A DNA stretch of 64,000 bases. Origin: Vespula vulgaris (lineage: Eukaryota > Arthropoda > Insecta > Hymenoptera > Vespidae). The stretch's first letter is position 1. Each line of letters opens with the position of its first letter. Where the stretch lies: NCBI RefSeq assembly GCF_905475345.1, contig NC_066594.1, forward strand, positions 2,680,501 to 2,744,500, given 5' to 3'. This document shows positions 1 through 41,000 of this stretch, in pieces. The notes beneath the pieces were generated by a model that did not search any database, was not told where the DNA came from, and saw nothing but the letters and a program-made list of their open reading frames with translations. Both the position numbers and the translations under genes were made by a program.

Positions 1-187
1 TTAACGAACATTGTTATTTAATATAATTTTGATTATTGTCGATAGATTTATGAATGGATTCGCGATCATTGTTGACAATAAATTTTTTAATATAGGTCTT
101 AAAGAAAACTATTTTAAGAAATATACGAAAGATTGAAAATGATCGAAAATGATGGAAAGAAAATAGAAGAAAAAAATGATCGATTAC
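1..187 (-). other. start of epimerase intron 4
   Basis: On the minus strand this follows the exon 4 donor. It is A+T-rich, and I find no acceptor followed by family-like coding sequence, so the next exon is outside the window. Confidence 0.75.
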
Positions 188-28562
<28,375 letters not shown>

Positions 28563-28712
28563 GTTTGAATCGTGAATGCGGCTCTCGACGCGACCAACCT
28601 TTGTTCGATGTCCCCCGGGCTGAATCCCCACCACCACGGCTCACTCTTACCCCCACTCAGTTGACTCTCGTTCGTCGGCCTTTCCCTCCGACCCCCCACC
28701 AGGCAGCCAATC

Positions 28713-28762
28713 CGACGTGACACGAAGCGATACGACGCGACACGACGCGATACGACGCCACA
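28713..28762. repeat. 10-bp-periodic CpG repeat in the shared promoter
   Basis: About five 10-bp units related to CGACGCGATA and CGACGCGACA follow one another, alternating so that a 20-bp super-period is also visible. Each unit carries two or three CpGs. The period matches one DNA helical turn, so any bound protein would face the same side of the helix. Confidence 0.75.
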
Positions 28763-29402
28763 GTCGACTACAACACCTCGCTACGGAAGGACGTACGTAT
28801 TAAAACTTGCATTTCTCTTAATATATTTCTACCGATATCGTCGTATATTGGATATCGATAATGTAGAATACTATTTTAACAACGGTCGTAATATCACGAT
28901 AATTGAAAAATAAGTGCGAGCGTTTTAGTCGGTAATACGAATCGATTGACTTCGACGTCGTTATTTCTACGTATCAGCTAAACGAATATCAATGTCGACT
29001 GCGTAATTAATATATAATTTTCTAATATGAATGTCAATTAAGGTAGAAGGAATGGATTTTTAGTTGGAAGTAAACGATTACTGCTGTAGGTAATTTAAGG
29101 TTAGGAATGAATTTGGTCGACGAGTTGCGGCGCATGTTCCAGAGGAAGAAAGAAAGATACAGATAGGTAGAGAAAGAGCGAGAGAGATGGAGAAGGAGAG
29201 AGAAGAGACTGGAGAAGACGGCAACGTTGTAGATGCTCGAAAACTGGCAACGTCGTTGGTTGTTCGAACGAAGTAGTAGTAAGATAGACAGAGAAAGAGA
29301 CAGAGAAAAGAGAGAAAGAGAGTGTTAGAGTTAGAGGTGGTAGTAGCTAAGCACAGAGTCGGTAGCACGGACATCAGGCTTTGTGTGTTCGCCGCGACGG
29401 TG

Positions 29403-29546
29403 ATGCGTCGTCGTTGTTCACCGCCGTACCGTGCCGTCGTGCGCCGTGTTAGCTCAACGAGGATCACGGAGGAGGATAGTAGGAGCGCGCCGGTGACCGT
29501 AAACGTCACCGTCTGCGCCAAAACCGCGAAGGCGGTACGTGCCTAA
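29403..29546 (+). other. upstream ORF 1 in the FERM gene leader
   Basis: An ATG at 29403 opens 47 codons ending with TAA at 29544-29546, 89 bp before the main start and in a different frame. The peptide is Arg-, Val- and Thr-rich and resembles nothing I know. Its interest is only as a potential translational brake, and it counts only if the transcript starts upstream of it. Confidence 0.4.
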
Positions 29547-29582
29547 TCAAACGGGGCAGTGTGTGGTGCTGTGGGGTAAGGG

Positions 29583-29627
29583 ATGACGAAGGCCGCGGGG
29601 GGGATGATAATAGGGGTGCCGACTTGA
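29583..29627 (+). other. upstream ORF 2 in the FERM gene leader
   Basis: An ATG at 29583 opens 14 codons with a second in-frame ATG at codon 8 and stops at TGA 29625-29627, eight bases before the main ATG. It is out of frame with the main coding sequence. Such a close stop could allow reinitiation or reduce initiation at 29636. Confidence 0.5.
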
Positions 29628-29635
29628 GGACAGAA

Positions 29636-29731
29636 ATGTTGAAGTTCGGTAGCAAGAGCGACGTTACCGTGGTGCACCGCGCCACTATTCGACTTTTGGA
29701 CGATTCCGAGATTATCCATTGCGATTTTGAG
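29636..29731 (+). CDS. FERM gene coding exon 1
   Basis: The ATG at 29636-29638 has a purine at -3. It opens 32 codons, MLKFGSKSDVTVVH then RATIRLLDDSEIIHCDFE, ending exactly at the consensus donor GAG|GTGAGT (GT at 29732-29733). Without splicing the frame would stop two codons later, so the short frame makes sense only as an exon. Residues from about 15 begin the FERM F1 lobe. Confidence 0.85.
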
Positions 29732-30373
29732 GTGAGTTAATCTTTCTGTTATTCAAAAAAATAAAAAGCAAAAATAATAGAGAAACAAAATACAAAAGAC
29801 ACGTTCGATGTTTTCTTTATTTTCTTTATTTTCTTTCAATCAATTTTTATCGTTTTAGATATCTTAAATCTTTCCCTTTTTTTTCCTTTTTCATTATATA
29901 TATGTATATATATGCGTGAAAGTACGTTGATGTGTGTAAATATATTGTATACGTAGGTAAGATTTTAGAGTATGTAACTCGCACGTTTGTTTTTACTATT
30001 CGTCATTTGATGTACAAAAGAGAAGGGAAGGAGAAGAAAAAAAAAAAAGAAAAATTCTTAGAAGGTTCAGTTAATGTTGAGGTTATGTTGTTACAACAGC
30101 ATTAGTTCTTGAAATTTTTTTCATCGGTTAAGGAAACATCTATAAGCACAAACAAGCGTATGAAAGCAACGATGACATTTCTGACCCATATACATACCTA
30201 CATGTCGTGTCCACCTCGAGGGTGGTGATCCGAAATAATCGATCGCTCTAATCCCTCTTCAATTTTTTTCTCTCTCACCCTTTCTCTTTCTTTCTCTTTC
30301 TTTCTCTCTCTTTATCTCTCTTTATGTCTCTTTATTAAAGATATTCCAAGCTAGCTAGCGAGGATAGTCTTGT

Positions 30374-30404
<31 letters not shown>

Positions 30405-30497
30405 TCCTTTTACAAGCTCGGACTTTGACTCCTGTACCGATCAATACGAATCTAAACAAGATCATCATCCTTATACCCACGTTGTCCTTTTCTCTCT

Positions 30498-30565
<68 letters not shown>

Positions 30566-30693
30566 AACGCTCACGTTTCTCATTATTCTTCTACTTGCGA
30601 TCAGCATGACATTTTTAAATCATCCTTCCTTTAATGGTCCTTTTCAGTTAGTTCACGAATTTGCTGTCTCACTTGTACGTTTTGAAAGTGGAA

Positions 30694-30737
<44 letters not shown>

Positions 30738-30864
30738 GTCTCTCTTTGCACTGGAACAGAATCGGCGCGCTTGGATCGATTCCAGAATAGTGTGAGAAAG
30801 AGAGAGAAAGAGAGACGGAGAGAGAGAAGCAGAGACAGACAGACAGACAGACTGACTGACTGAC

Positions 30865-30923
<59 letters not shown>

Positions 30924-33900
30924 TAGAGAGAAAGAGAGAGATGCTAAGTGTCAAAAATGCAGCGACTGCAACCATAACTTGTGCCGGCTACTACGGGCAC
31001 ACGACTTTGACATTTCTTCGTTGGTCGTGCTCAACGAAATGTCGATCTTGTCTGACAACGATCGACATTATTATGAACGTACTGTATGTATACAATGACT
31101 CATTGTAAGTATTAAGACTTCGAGTATGTTACGACTTCGAGTACATGCATATTTCACAGTTACTTAACAAATTTAATAGAAACATTTTTACTTGTTTAAC
31201 GAATTTGTTGTAATCAAGTTTTGTAACGAATAATTTTCGATCTAGGTTTTTCTGTAAACTAGATATAAATCGATTATCATATATACACATATATATACAC
31301 ATACATATATATATATATATACACACAATATACACATCATGTTAGACAATATACGTGATCGACGTTATTTTATGTACACGATATGTTTGTATGATATAAA
31401 ATCTTTAGACTTTAAATATAACATTTTATATATTTTAGTTACTTAGAAAGATAAGAAGATTTATTATCGCTTATTATATTCGTTTATTATGTATATCATG
31501 GTCAATAGAAATATTTCATTTATTTTAAGAAACTTGTTTAGTAACGATGCATTTTTATTATGTTTTAATGTGATCTGAACATAAGTAGATTGCCATTCGA
31601 TACTACGTATAGAATATGTATATGTATATTCAATCTTCAATCAGATTTCTTTATTGTATTATAGTGAAAGAAAAAAGAAAAAGGGAATTTCTTTTATTTT
31701 TATCTTTATCTATCTGTTTTTTTTATCTTTTAATTTAGCTCAGAGAAAGATTTCGTTTAAAGTCGTTAAATCGTACAAACGAAAAGATCCTTTTTTCTCG
31801 TTACGTTTCGCCAATCGTAAAGCAAGTAAAATAGGTATTTTTATAGTAAATTTATAGTCTGCGGTCTTTCGCTATTCGAATTTCAAGGTATTCTTCTCAA
31901 CTCTTCTCTTATCCAGCTTTTATCGTTTGTAACACGTATTTTGTATGTAGGAGACATTTTCTTTGAAAACTTTACGTACAATGTTTACTTGTTGTTTGGA
32001 AGGAAACTTTTCGACTAAACTTTGTATATACTCGTGCTCAACGTTTTTGATCGACGATAATAATAATTATTAATTAATCTTTCTTATGTAACTTTGCAGT
32101 TTTTTGTTCAACATAATTTCTTCGGTCGTTACTATTTTTTACTTTTTCGTTTACTTCTCTTTTTTATATTACACAAATTTTGTTCTTACTTTTTTTCATA
32201 AAAAAGATACTTGTGCTCTTTTTATGGATAATCATTATAATCTCAATAAATAATTATCAAATAATAATCATGTAATTTTTTAAAAAAGTTATTGCCATCT
32301 GATTTTTCTTCGATAATTTTTATATTTCGTCTAATTTATTTTGTTATTTCTTTTTCGTTGAAATGCATGAAATTTGTTCGTTCAATTGAAATAATTTATA
32401 TCTACAACGTATTTCTATGATCATTATTATTATTCCATAAAAATGTCATATTTTCTTTCTATTTCAAAGTAAATTGATTACAAGCTTCCCACGAAAGAAA
32501 TATTTTCGGTAGCGTGTTAAACTACACTTAACGATACCATTACACACGTACATGGATATACATATGTACATATATATACATAAATGTATATACATATGTA
32601 CACAAAAATACACATACACATATTCTTATACTAATACTCACTATTATGAATCCATACACATTGCGTGTACCAATATCGCGTGTAAATCCGTACACGACCC
32701 TTTTCCTATTTCAAGCACACTGACGTAATAATCCATCGAGATAGATGATGGGACTTTTTATAGGTCCGTTACCATGCGATTTAATGTAACGAATGATACC
32801 GAACTAGATTTCCTACTCGAATTATAGTTTACCGTGAGTATACTTAAATCCCTATGATGATTTTTATCATAGATCTTTTGATATTCATCTGGATAAAATA
32901 TCGTCTAATCGATATCGACTAGTAAAGACGTAATGAATGTTCTATTGTTCTAACATCCAAGAATAATAATCATTTTTCTTTTTTTTTTTCTTCTATTTTT
33001 CTATTCCTCGTATTTTTTTCTTTTTGCATTTTATTAGAGAATAAACAAAGTTTAAGAGAAAATGTTCGCAGTAAAAACAAACTCGATCGTTCATCTAATC
33101 ATGAAATAATCGGAATAGATATCAAACTCGAATTATAATGTATCATACGGTATTCATCTAAATAAAATATCGTCTAATACAATGAATATTTTTATTCTGA
33201 CATTAAAGAACAATAATCATTATTCTTTCTCTATTTTTTTTTTTTTAAATTTTCGTTCATAATTTTCACTCTTCATTTCATTAAAGAAATAAGACAGATG
33301 TTCTTATCGTTAGTAAAAAATAAAAAACAAAATGTTAATCATGTTCCATTAAGTTATCTAATCTCGACATAACCGCTCCTACGTGTAAATCATGTTGGAT
33401 TATGTAACAAAAAAAAAAAAAAAAAGATAAAAAAGAAAAAGAAACGAAAAAGAAGCGTTTATTTAGCGGTCAACCCAGTACACAGATCCATTACTTTCTA
33501 TTCAAAATATCAGCTTTGTTTATCATACATATATGCATCTCGTGGATTACTACATCGTTCGTTACGTTGGTAAACTTACGTCATGATTCGACCGATCCCA
33601 TAGATGACGTCACGAATGAGCGTCTGGCAAGAATTAGTACGCGGCACGGTGACATAGAGAAATAGAAGAGAAAAATAAAAAGAAAAAACAATAAAAAGAA
33701 GGAAAACAAAAAGGAAAAGAAAGAGAAAATATATAAAATTATATTAGAACCTGATAAAATTTTAATAGAAGTTTCCAATTGAGTTTACAGATATGAAACG
33801 TTTTTTATCATATTGAAACTCTCATCGAAGAGACATTCGTTTTTTCAAAGAGTATATTTTTTTTTATTTATTTTAATGACCTTTAGCATCGATCTTTTTC

Positions 33901-33947
33901 CTTCATTAAGTGTCTTAAAGAATTCTAAGAATATATTCTTTGTTGAT

Positions 33948-33986
<39 letters not shown>

Positions 33987-36900
33987 AAGAAAAAGAAGGA
34001 GAAAGAGAGAATACAATGGCTGAAGGATAAATAAACATTCTCGGTTTTGAGTGTACCATGAAATATTACGACGAAATCGTTCGATGATGAAATTATTTAG
34101 ATTTTAATATTGGGTACGTATTAATTTAAGTAATAGTATCTATCTTACTTTTATTTATTATACATCTATATATATTACTTCTGTATATTATATATATTAT
34201 ATATATCTCACTATTTTATATTATATATACATATGCATATATGCCTGCGTGAATCTGTGAACGGGTGTATCTCTCTTTCTCTTTTTCTCTTTCTGTTCGT
34301 GCGTATGTATGTATGTATGGGATGTGTCTGGATCTATTTGTTTGTCTGTTTTGTTTGTGTTGCATAATTTCTGAAGGCTCATCGCAAAGTTATTTGTAAA
34401 ATAAAAGGTTTTGTTCGAGTTCTCTCTCTCCTTCTTTATTTACTGATTTATTTTCTTTTTTTTTTTTTTTAAATTGGTCAGTCGATATACGGTTACTTCG
34501 CAGTTACATTCGTACGCTACAAGAGTACTCAATGAGAAATCTCAAAAATTGTGTATGCTAGTCTCTTTGCATATACCTACTTATATATGTATGTGTGTGT
34601 GTGTTTGTATGTATGCGTATGTATATATATATTTATATATATATATGTATCCTTGTGTGTTTACATGTAGAATTACTGTACTTGTACTCACTCGCATATT
34701 CGATGTAATTTTATTCTCATGCATTCTTTATAGTATGAAATATGTATTAAATTATGTTCCTTATTGTTTGCATAGAAATTGAGATTAATCCGTTCGGAAG
34801 ATATTAAATATGAAAGGAAAAATTCTAGTTTATAAAAAATTTCTATTTTTCTCTCGACGTTTTTATTAAAAAAATTATTTCGAACAAATTGATAGACGAT
34901 TTGATACTCGTTATATATATTATATAAAATAAGGATGCTATTCAAAGGTGATTTTAACTAATAGAATAAAATAGAACGTTAACGAAGGTAATTTTTCGAA
35001 ATAATTTCTCGTTTTGTTATTTTTCGTAGTGGATAAAAAATAATAAAAAGAAAAAGAAATAGAAGAATGAAAAAATAAAAAGGAAGAAATAAAAAATAAG
35101 TGGCTACGATGCGTAATGCTACGGACGTTTGTGAAATTTGGGGCTCGTCCAACAATTCGACCGTAATAAGTATGATTGTCATGTTCGAAATCTGCACAAG
35201 TTGTTCCTGTAATATTTTCATCGAACAAAAGAAAAGAAAAGAAAAGAAATAAATATTTCCTTTAACTTAAAATTAAATAAAAATAACATAAAGTTTAGTC
35301 GATCTCAAATTTTCGAAATTTGTAATTCATTAGAGCATTGACTCGATTGCTTGAAATCGAGCAAAATTTATTTCAACATTTTATTTTACATTTTAACTTA
35401 GGCGAATCTATGTAAAATATTAGATGTAGTTTTCAACGTGGGAGGAAGAAAGAGAGAAAGAGAGAGAGAGAGAGAGAGGATTTGCAACGATTAAAGGACA
35501 ATAATGGAAAATTGAACGACCTATTCCGTAAAAGTGGAAGTACTCGTGTACACTACTTCTTACATGTATTCCAACTACTCTCTACTATTAGAATAAGAAA
35601 GAATGAAATAGAAATAAAAAGCAAAAAAAAAAAAAGAGAGAAAAACGTATGATATACTATAGCATGACAACCCTAACAACAATTGTACAAAATAGTCACG
35701 TATCTTACGAGCAAGTTATAAAGTGCATCATATAATATTTAGTAGAAAAAATCTTATTGAATTTATAAGTTAAGAAAAAATAATTTGTATAATCTTCCAT
35801 CACAAGAAAAATTGTATATTTGATTTCTCAAAAGAAAAAATAACAAATTTTATATTCGGTTACTCGATCCAAATTTTTGTCATTGATTTTCACGATATTA
35901 TCCTAGGATTCTTTTATATTTTAAATAATTTTTATTGTGATATAATATTATACGTGATATAATAGGGAGGAAATATGATATTAAAAGATTTTAAACCGAT
36001 CAAGTCTTATCTATGTCACGCATACACTTGAGGAAGTGCGTATAAACGTGATCTACTATCCCCAAATTTTCTTTTTCGTTGATTTTTAAATCTTTAGGAT
36101 AGTTGCGCTGGCACGTAAACGCTGTATATCTATTCTCTTTTGTTGTTCTTCGATGGAAAGGACGAAGATGGAGCTGCTCCAAAAAGGTTAAGGTTTCTAC
36201 ACAGACATTTGTCTCGATCTTGAATCAGGCGTCGAGATTTTTCAAATGGCCGCCATTTCTTTTCTCAAAGAATACTAATATCTACTTTATGAGACAAGGT
36301 CACGATTAGACGACAATTTCGAATTTCGATATTATCGAATACAGACCTAATGCGTAAAGATTTTCGCATAAAACGATTATATTTTTATTCAGATGCATTT
36401 ATTTTATAGTTAGTTACTTTAATCGAACTCAAATTTGTAGATATCATCGTTTTTGTAATCAGATGCTGCGAATCCTCTTTGGCCGATGAAAACAAACATT
36501 TATCCTGCTTTTAATGTTGAACCAAAACAGAACTTTCTCCTTCGTCCTTAAAAGAAGGTTTTTATTCTATTTCTAGAGTTCATTCGCTCGTAAAATTTGC
36601 TTTTCTTAACGCGTTAGGTCGACTGTGGCCTAAAAATGAAACAGAGAGAAATAGATGGAAAGAAAGAGAGAGAGAGAGAGAGAGAAAGAGAAAGAAATAC
36701 GAAAAGATGCTTTCATTTTCTCGTCTCACTCATTTTCTTCTCTCACTTTATCTACCTTTCTCACTCTCTTTTTTTCTACCTTTATTTCTCACTTTGATCT
36801 TACGTAGTTTTCAAAAAGTATGTGTCCTAAAAACGAAAGAAAAAGAGATAGAAAAAGAGCGAACAAAAATAAAAAAAGAAAGATATAGAGGGGAAAAGAG

Positions 36901-38018
36901 AAGTAATAAACAAAAAGAGGAAATACTTTCTATCTTCTTGATTTTCTTCTTTCACTTTTTTCTCTCTTTATCTCTCCTCTTTTTTTTCTTTCTTTCTCTC
37001 TTTCTCTCTATCCCTCTTTTTTATTTATCACTCGCTTCTCGGATTTTATGTAGGAAGGACACTCAGTTCTTTTCATATACATTTTTCTTTTTTTTTCTTC
37101 TTTTTTTTTATTTTCCATAGTTTCACACTTCATCCTTAGCCACAATGAGAGTTTCCCTTTCGTTAGTCTCTCCCTCTCTCTTTCTCTTTTTCTTTTTTTC
37201 CTTTCTCTCTTGCTCTCTCTTTCAGTCTCGTCGTTTACTAATAACAATAAGCAACGTTCGTACTTACTTCCTATCTTTGTTTCATTTTCATCTTCTTTTT
37301 TTCATCTCCTTTTTCTCGTGTCTTTTTTTTTGCTTTTCTTTCTCTCTTTTTTCTTTCTTTTTTTTTCTTTTCTTTTTAATGTGAATGAGACGCCATATTT
37401 GCGCGCAGAGACTTTTCTGATTAACTTCGACTCCTCGTTCGCGGCTGACTAATTAACGCGTTTTCACGATGACAATGAGTCACATCTCGTTATCTTCTTT
37501 TTCTTTTTTTTTTCTTTTTTTTTTCGTTTCTTCTTCTTTGTTTCTTCCTATTTTTTTTTCTTCCTCCTTTTCGCCTTTCTTTCTCTCATTGTTAGTTTTA
37601 AGGGTTGCGATGATACATGCGAATAAAAGTGTTGCTCCTTTTTTTTCGTTTTTTTTTTTTGCGTTATCGTTGACATTCTCTCTTTTTATCGTTTCCCTAT
37701 TTTTATTTATTCGTAACTCGTAATATACAAATGTTCGAGATTATATTTTTTCGTCTTGTCATATCCGAAAGAAATAAAAGTTTCTGCTCTTCGTTCTTTT
37801 ATTATCATTGATTTTTCATTTTTATTTCCCTCTTTTTTTTTGTTTCTCTATTTCTCTTTCTTTCTTTTTCTCTATCTTTCTTTCTCTCTCTTTTTATTTA
37901 TTTGTAACTTTTCATTCAATGTTCGTAACTACATTTTTGTGTCATCTCTTAAAACAAGTAAAAGTTGCACCTTTCTGTTTCTTTATTATCATTGATTTTC
38001 TACCTTTGTTTCTGTTTT

Positions 38019-38057
<39 letters not shown>

Positions 38058-41000
38058 ATTTATTTGTAACTCGTAATCTAAGTGTTCAAGACTACATTTT
38101 TATGATATGTATTTCGGAAGGAAACTTTATGGATCATGGGAGACTGTTACTATCGTCGTTTTATGGTATAAGATCCTTTGTAGTATCATAAATCGTTAAT
38201 AATAACGAGTGGTGAGAATGTATTAAGATCACATTTTACTGAACTTGTATTGGATTAATGATTGATAAATAGTATTAGAATTTTTAATGTTTCATATTTA
38301 CAATAAATATTATATATAAATATTTATATAAAATGCTACAAATTTAAACAGTATATTTATTAATTCAATGTTTCTATGTCTTCCTATATACATTCTTCCT
38401 ACATACACTTCATATATACACGTGTATACATATATGATAAAAGTGTAGATTTGTTTTATTGGAATTTTCTCCTTATGGCAATAAAATTTATTATTAAATT
38501 GTTTAACAATTACTTTTATTAGGAACAAAGAATAAAACCCTTTATCGCATATAATTACCACGAAGATACGCGATAAAATTCTTTTGTTTTTCGGGAGTAT
38601 TCTAACGCATTATGGCGAAAAGCTGGCAGCAGAGAAAGAAATATCACGATACGAAGGAGTTAAATTGCACATTTATTTTCACAGTGGTGACATTGCAGTT
38701 CCGAATACTAATGTAAAATCGTACGATTTCTCTCACTTTCAAAGTTTTTTTTATTTACATTATGCAAATTTCGTACGAATGATCGAGTATTCTTTTCTTT
38801 TTTATCTTTTTTTTTTTTTAGTTAAGTCCGTAGTCAACAAAATGTTAATTAATATCGTCGATATGATGTAAGAAATCGTAAGAAGAAAACCGGTTTGTAT
38901 GTAAGTAGAATTTCCAGTACAACTAATTTTTACATTAGTAATATATATGTAGATTTTTATATATATATATAATATACATATATGTGTATATTTGCAATAT
39001 GTGTTATTGATATACTGCTAAATGCTATATTATTAATTTAAATATATTCATTAATATATAAGTACTAAAATTATTATGGTAAATATACACCTATATACAT
39101 ACATACACATGTTTATATCATTGTACTATATAGGATCTATTTATATTGATATTTATAATAATAATTCATTGTTATCCCAAATATTTTATGTATGATACAT
39201 ATATCATAATATGTATCATACATAAAATTTTTCGTTTTTAAAATTTTTGCTTGCAGGCAACACTTCTCGTATCATTTTTCGTCTCATTTTTCCAAGTAAA
39301 CGTAACTAAATATTTCAGCCTCGATATTCAATTTCGTACGAATTCATCATTTTTCGTTATGATTTCTTTTTACAGTTCCATTTCATTATCATAATAATAT
39401 AAATAATAATAATAATAATAATCTATACGATAGACATAGAAAGAAGAGATATAGACAGAGATAGAAAACAGAATCTATAAATTATATTGATAAAACGATA
39501 CTAACAGACAAGACAATCATAATCAACAGACCAGATAATCATATTAATGGACAAAATAAATAAGACAAAATATATATCACCAAGGTAGTTATAGATAGTT
39601 ACCACAACATCAAGATCAAACAGTTAACAAACTGTATAATAGCAATAATGCAATTAATTTTCATTTATTATTGTAAACATATGATATTAATCCAAAATTG
39701 ATTCATCCAAAATTTGTTCTTTTTTTTTATATTTGTTCATTCGTTTTTGAAATAATCATTTGAAGCACGGTATCTTCCAGCACTCATAAAGAATATTATT
39801 GAAATTACACAGTTTGTCGAATATCAAATCGCCATGATTCGATGAAGTATCGATGAGAAGGTACATTCATTGGATTCGTATTGATTGATATATTCTAGAA
39901 CTTTTGTTGGGTTTAAAATATCGATTTCCATAAAAAAAAAAGGAAAAAGCCATGACTTCCGTATTTTGATAAAAGCGTACTCTATGAAATTGTTTCGATA
40001 CATATTGTATTTCCTTCGCGAAACCTTGAAACTTTTATTTGAAACATTAATTTATAAAACTAATGGGATCGGATGATATTATGGTTATATCGTATAGCCA
40101 TATTGTTTTAAAATAATATATGATACTAATAATAATAATAATTACTATTATTCAAGAGAAACGTTTAATTGAATAAAATCAATTTAATAAATTTAATGAT
40201 CGATAATAATACTTGTTAAGCATTTGATTTTACTACTTATTTTTTATTTATTTGTTCATATAGATATGTGTAAAACATATAAAGCAATCATCGAAGTCAT
40301 TTCACTTCGTTTTCTCTTTAATCTTATTTTTTTTACTTCCTTTCTTCTTCTCTTTTCTTTTTTATTTATTTATTCATTTATTCCTTACCCATTATCAGCG
40401 AACTTTTTAGACAGAAAAAATATTTCCAAAACGTAAATCGTTTTCTCGTTGAAAGTCAAAGCGAAACCAATGCGATTGAAAAGCTGCACGCTGCAGGAGA
40501 TAAAATCAGCGTATTTGTTTCAATATTTATTTATATTGTATGTCGGATGCATACGAATGTTTTTTTTTTTATATTTTTTATAACAGTCTATGAGAAATAA
40601 AACAAATAAATTTAGATCGATTCATCCAATTGAGCTTTGATTATCTTTTTTGAAATTTTAATTTTTAGTTTTCAAGATATTTTTATGTATTTCTTTTTTA
40701 AATGGAAAATGTGACTAATATCAACAAAATTGTTCATTCAATAAAAAATTAATTTGTTTATTATGTATTTATTCATTTATTGTAATTTTATAAAGCAATC
40801 GCAATATGAATTTGTTTGTTTGTAAAATAACTTGAATTTAGTTGGTATAAATTTGTTTATAAAAATTGTTTATAACAAATTGTTAATTAATTATAAACAA
40901 TATGCTGAAAGAATAGAAAAAATTCTGTCTTTTAAAATGGCGTTTGATTCGAGTTTCTATGACTTTTCATTGTGGAGATATTTCCATGTATCTAAAAATA

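Larger units (their letters stand above)
28563..29635. promoter_or_regulatory. shared bidirectional promoter and 5' leader zone
   Basis: This 1,073-bp interval separates the start codons of two divergent genes. It contains the G+C- and CpG-richest DNA of the window, especially 28563-28790 and 29380-29635. Start sites for both transcripts should lie here. A TCAGTT match to the insect initiator occurs near 28657, but I see no convincing TATA box or DPE beside it, so the exact start sites are unknown. The right part (about 29100-29635) is probably the 5' untranslated leader of the FERM gene. Confidence 0.65.

Noticed and set aside
29322..29546. 74-codon frame upstream of the FERM gene
   Set aside because: It starts with GTG; the first ATG in frame is at 29403, so only an upstream ORF of 47 codons is reported.
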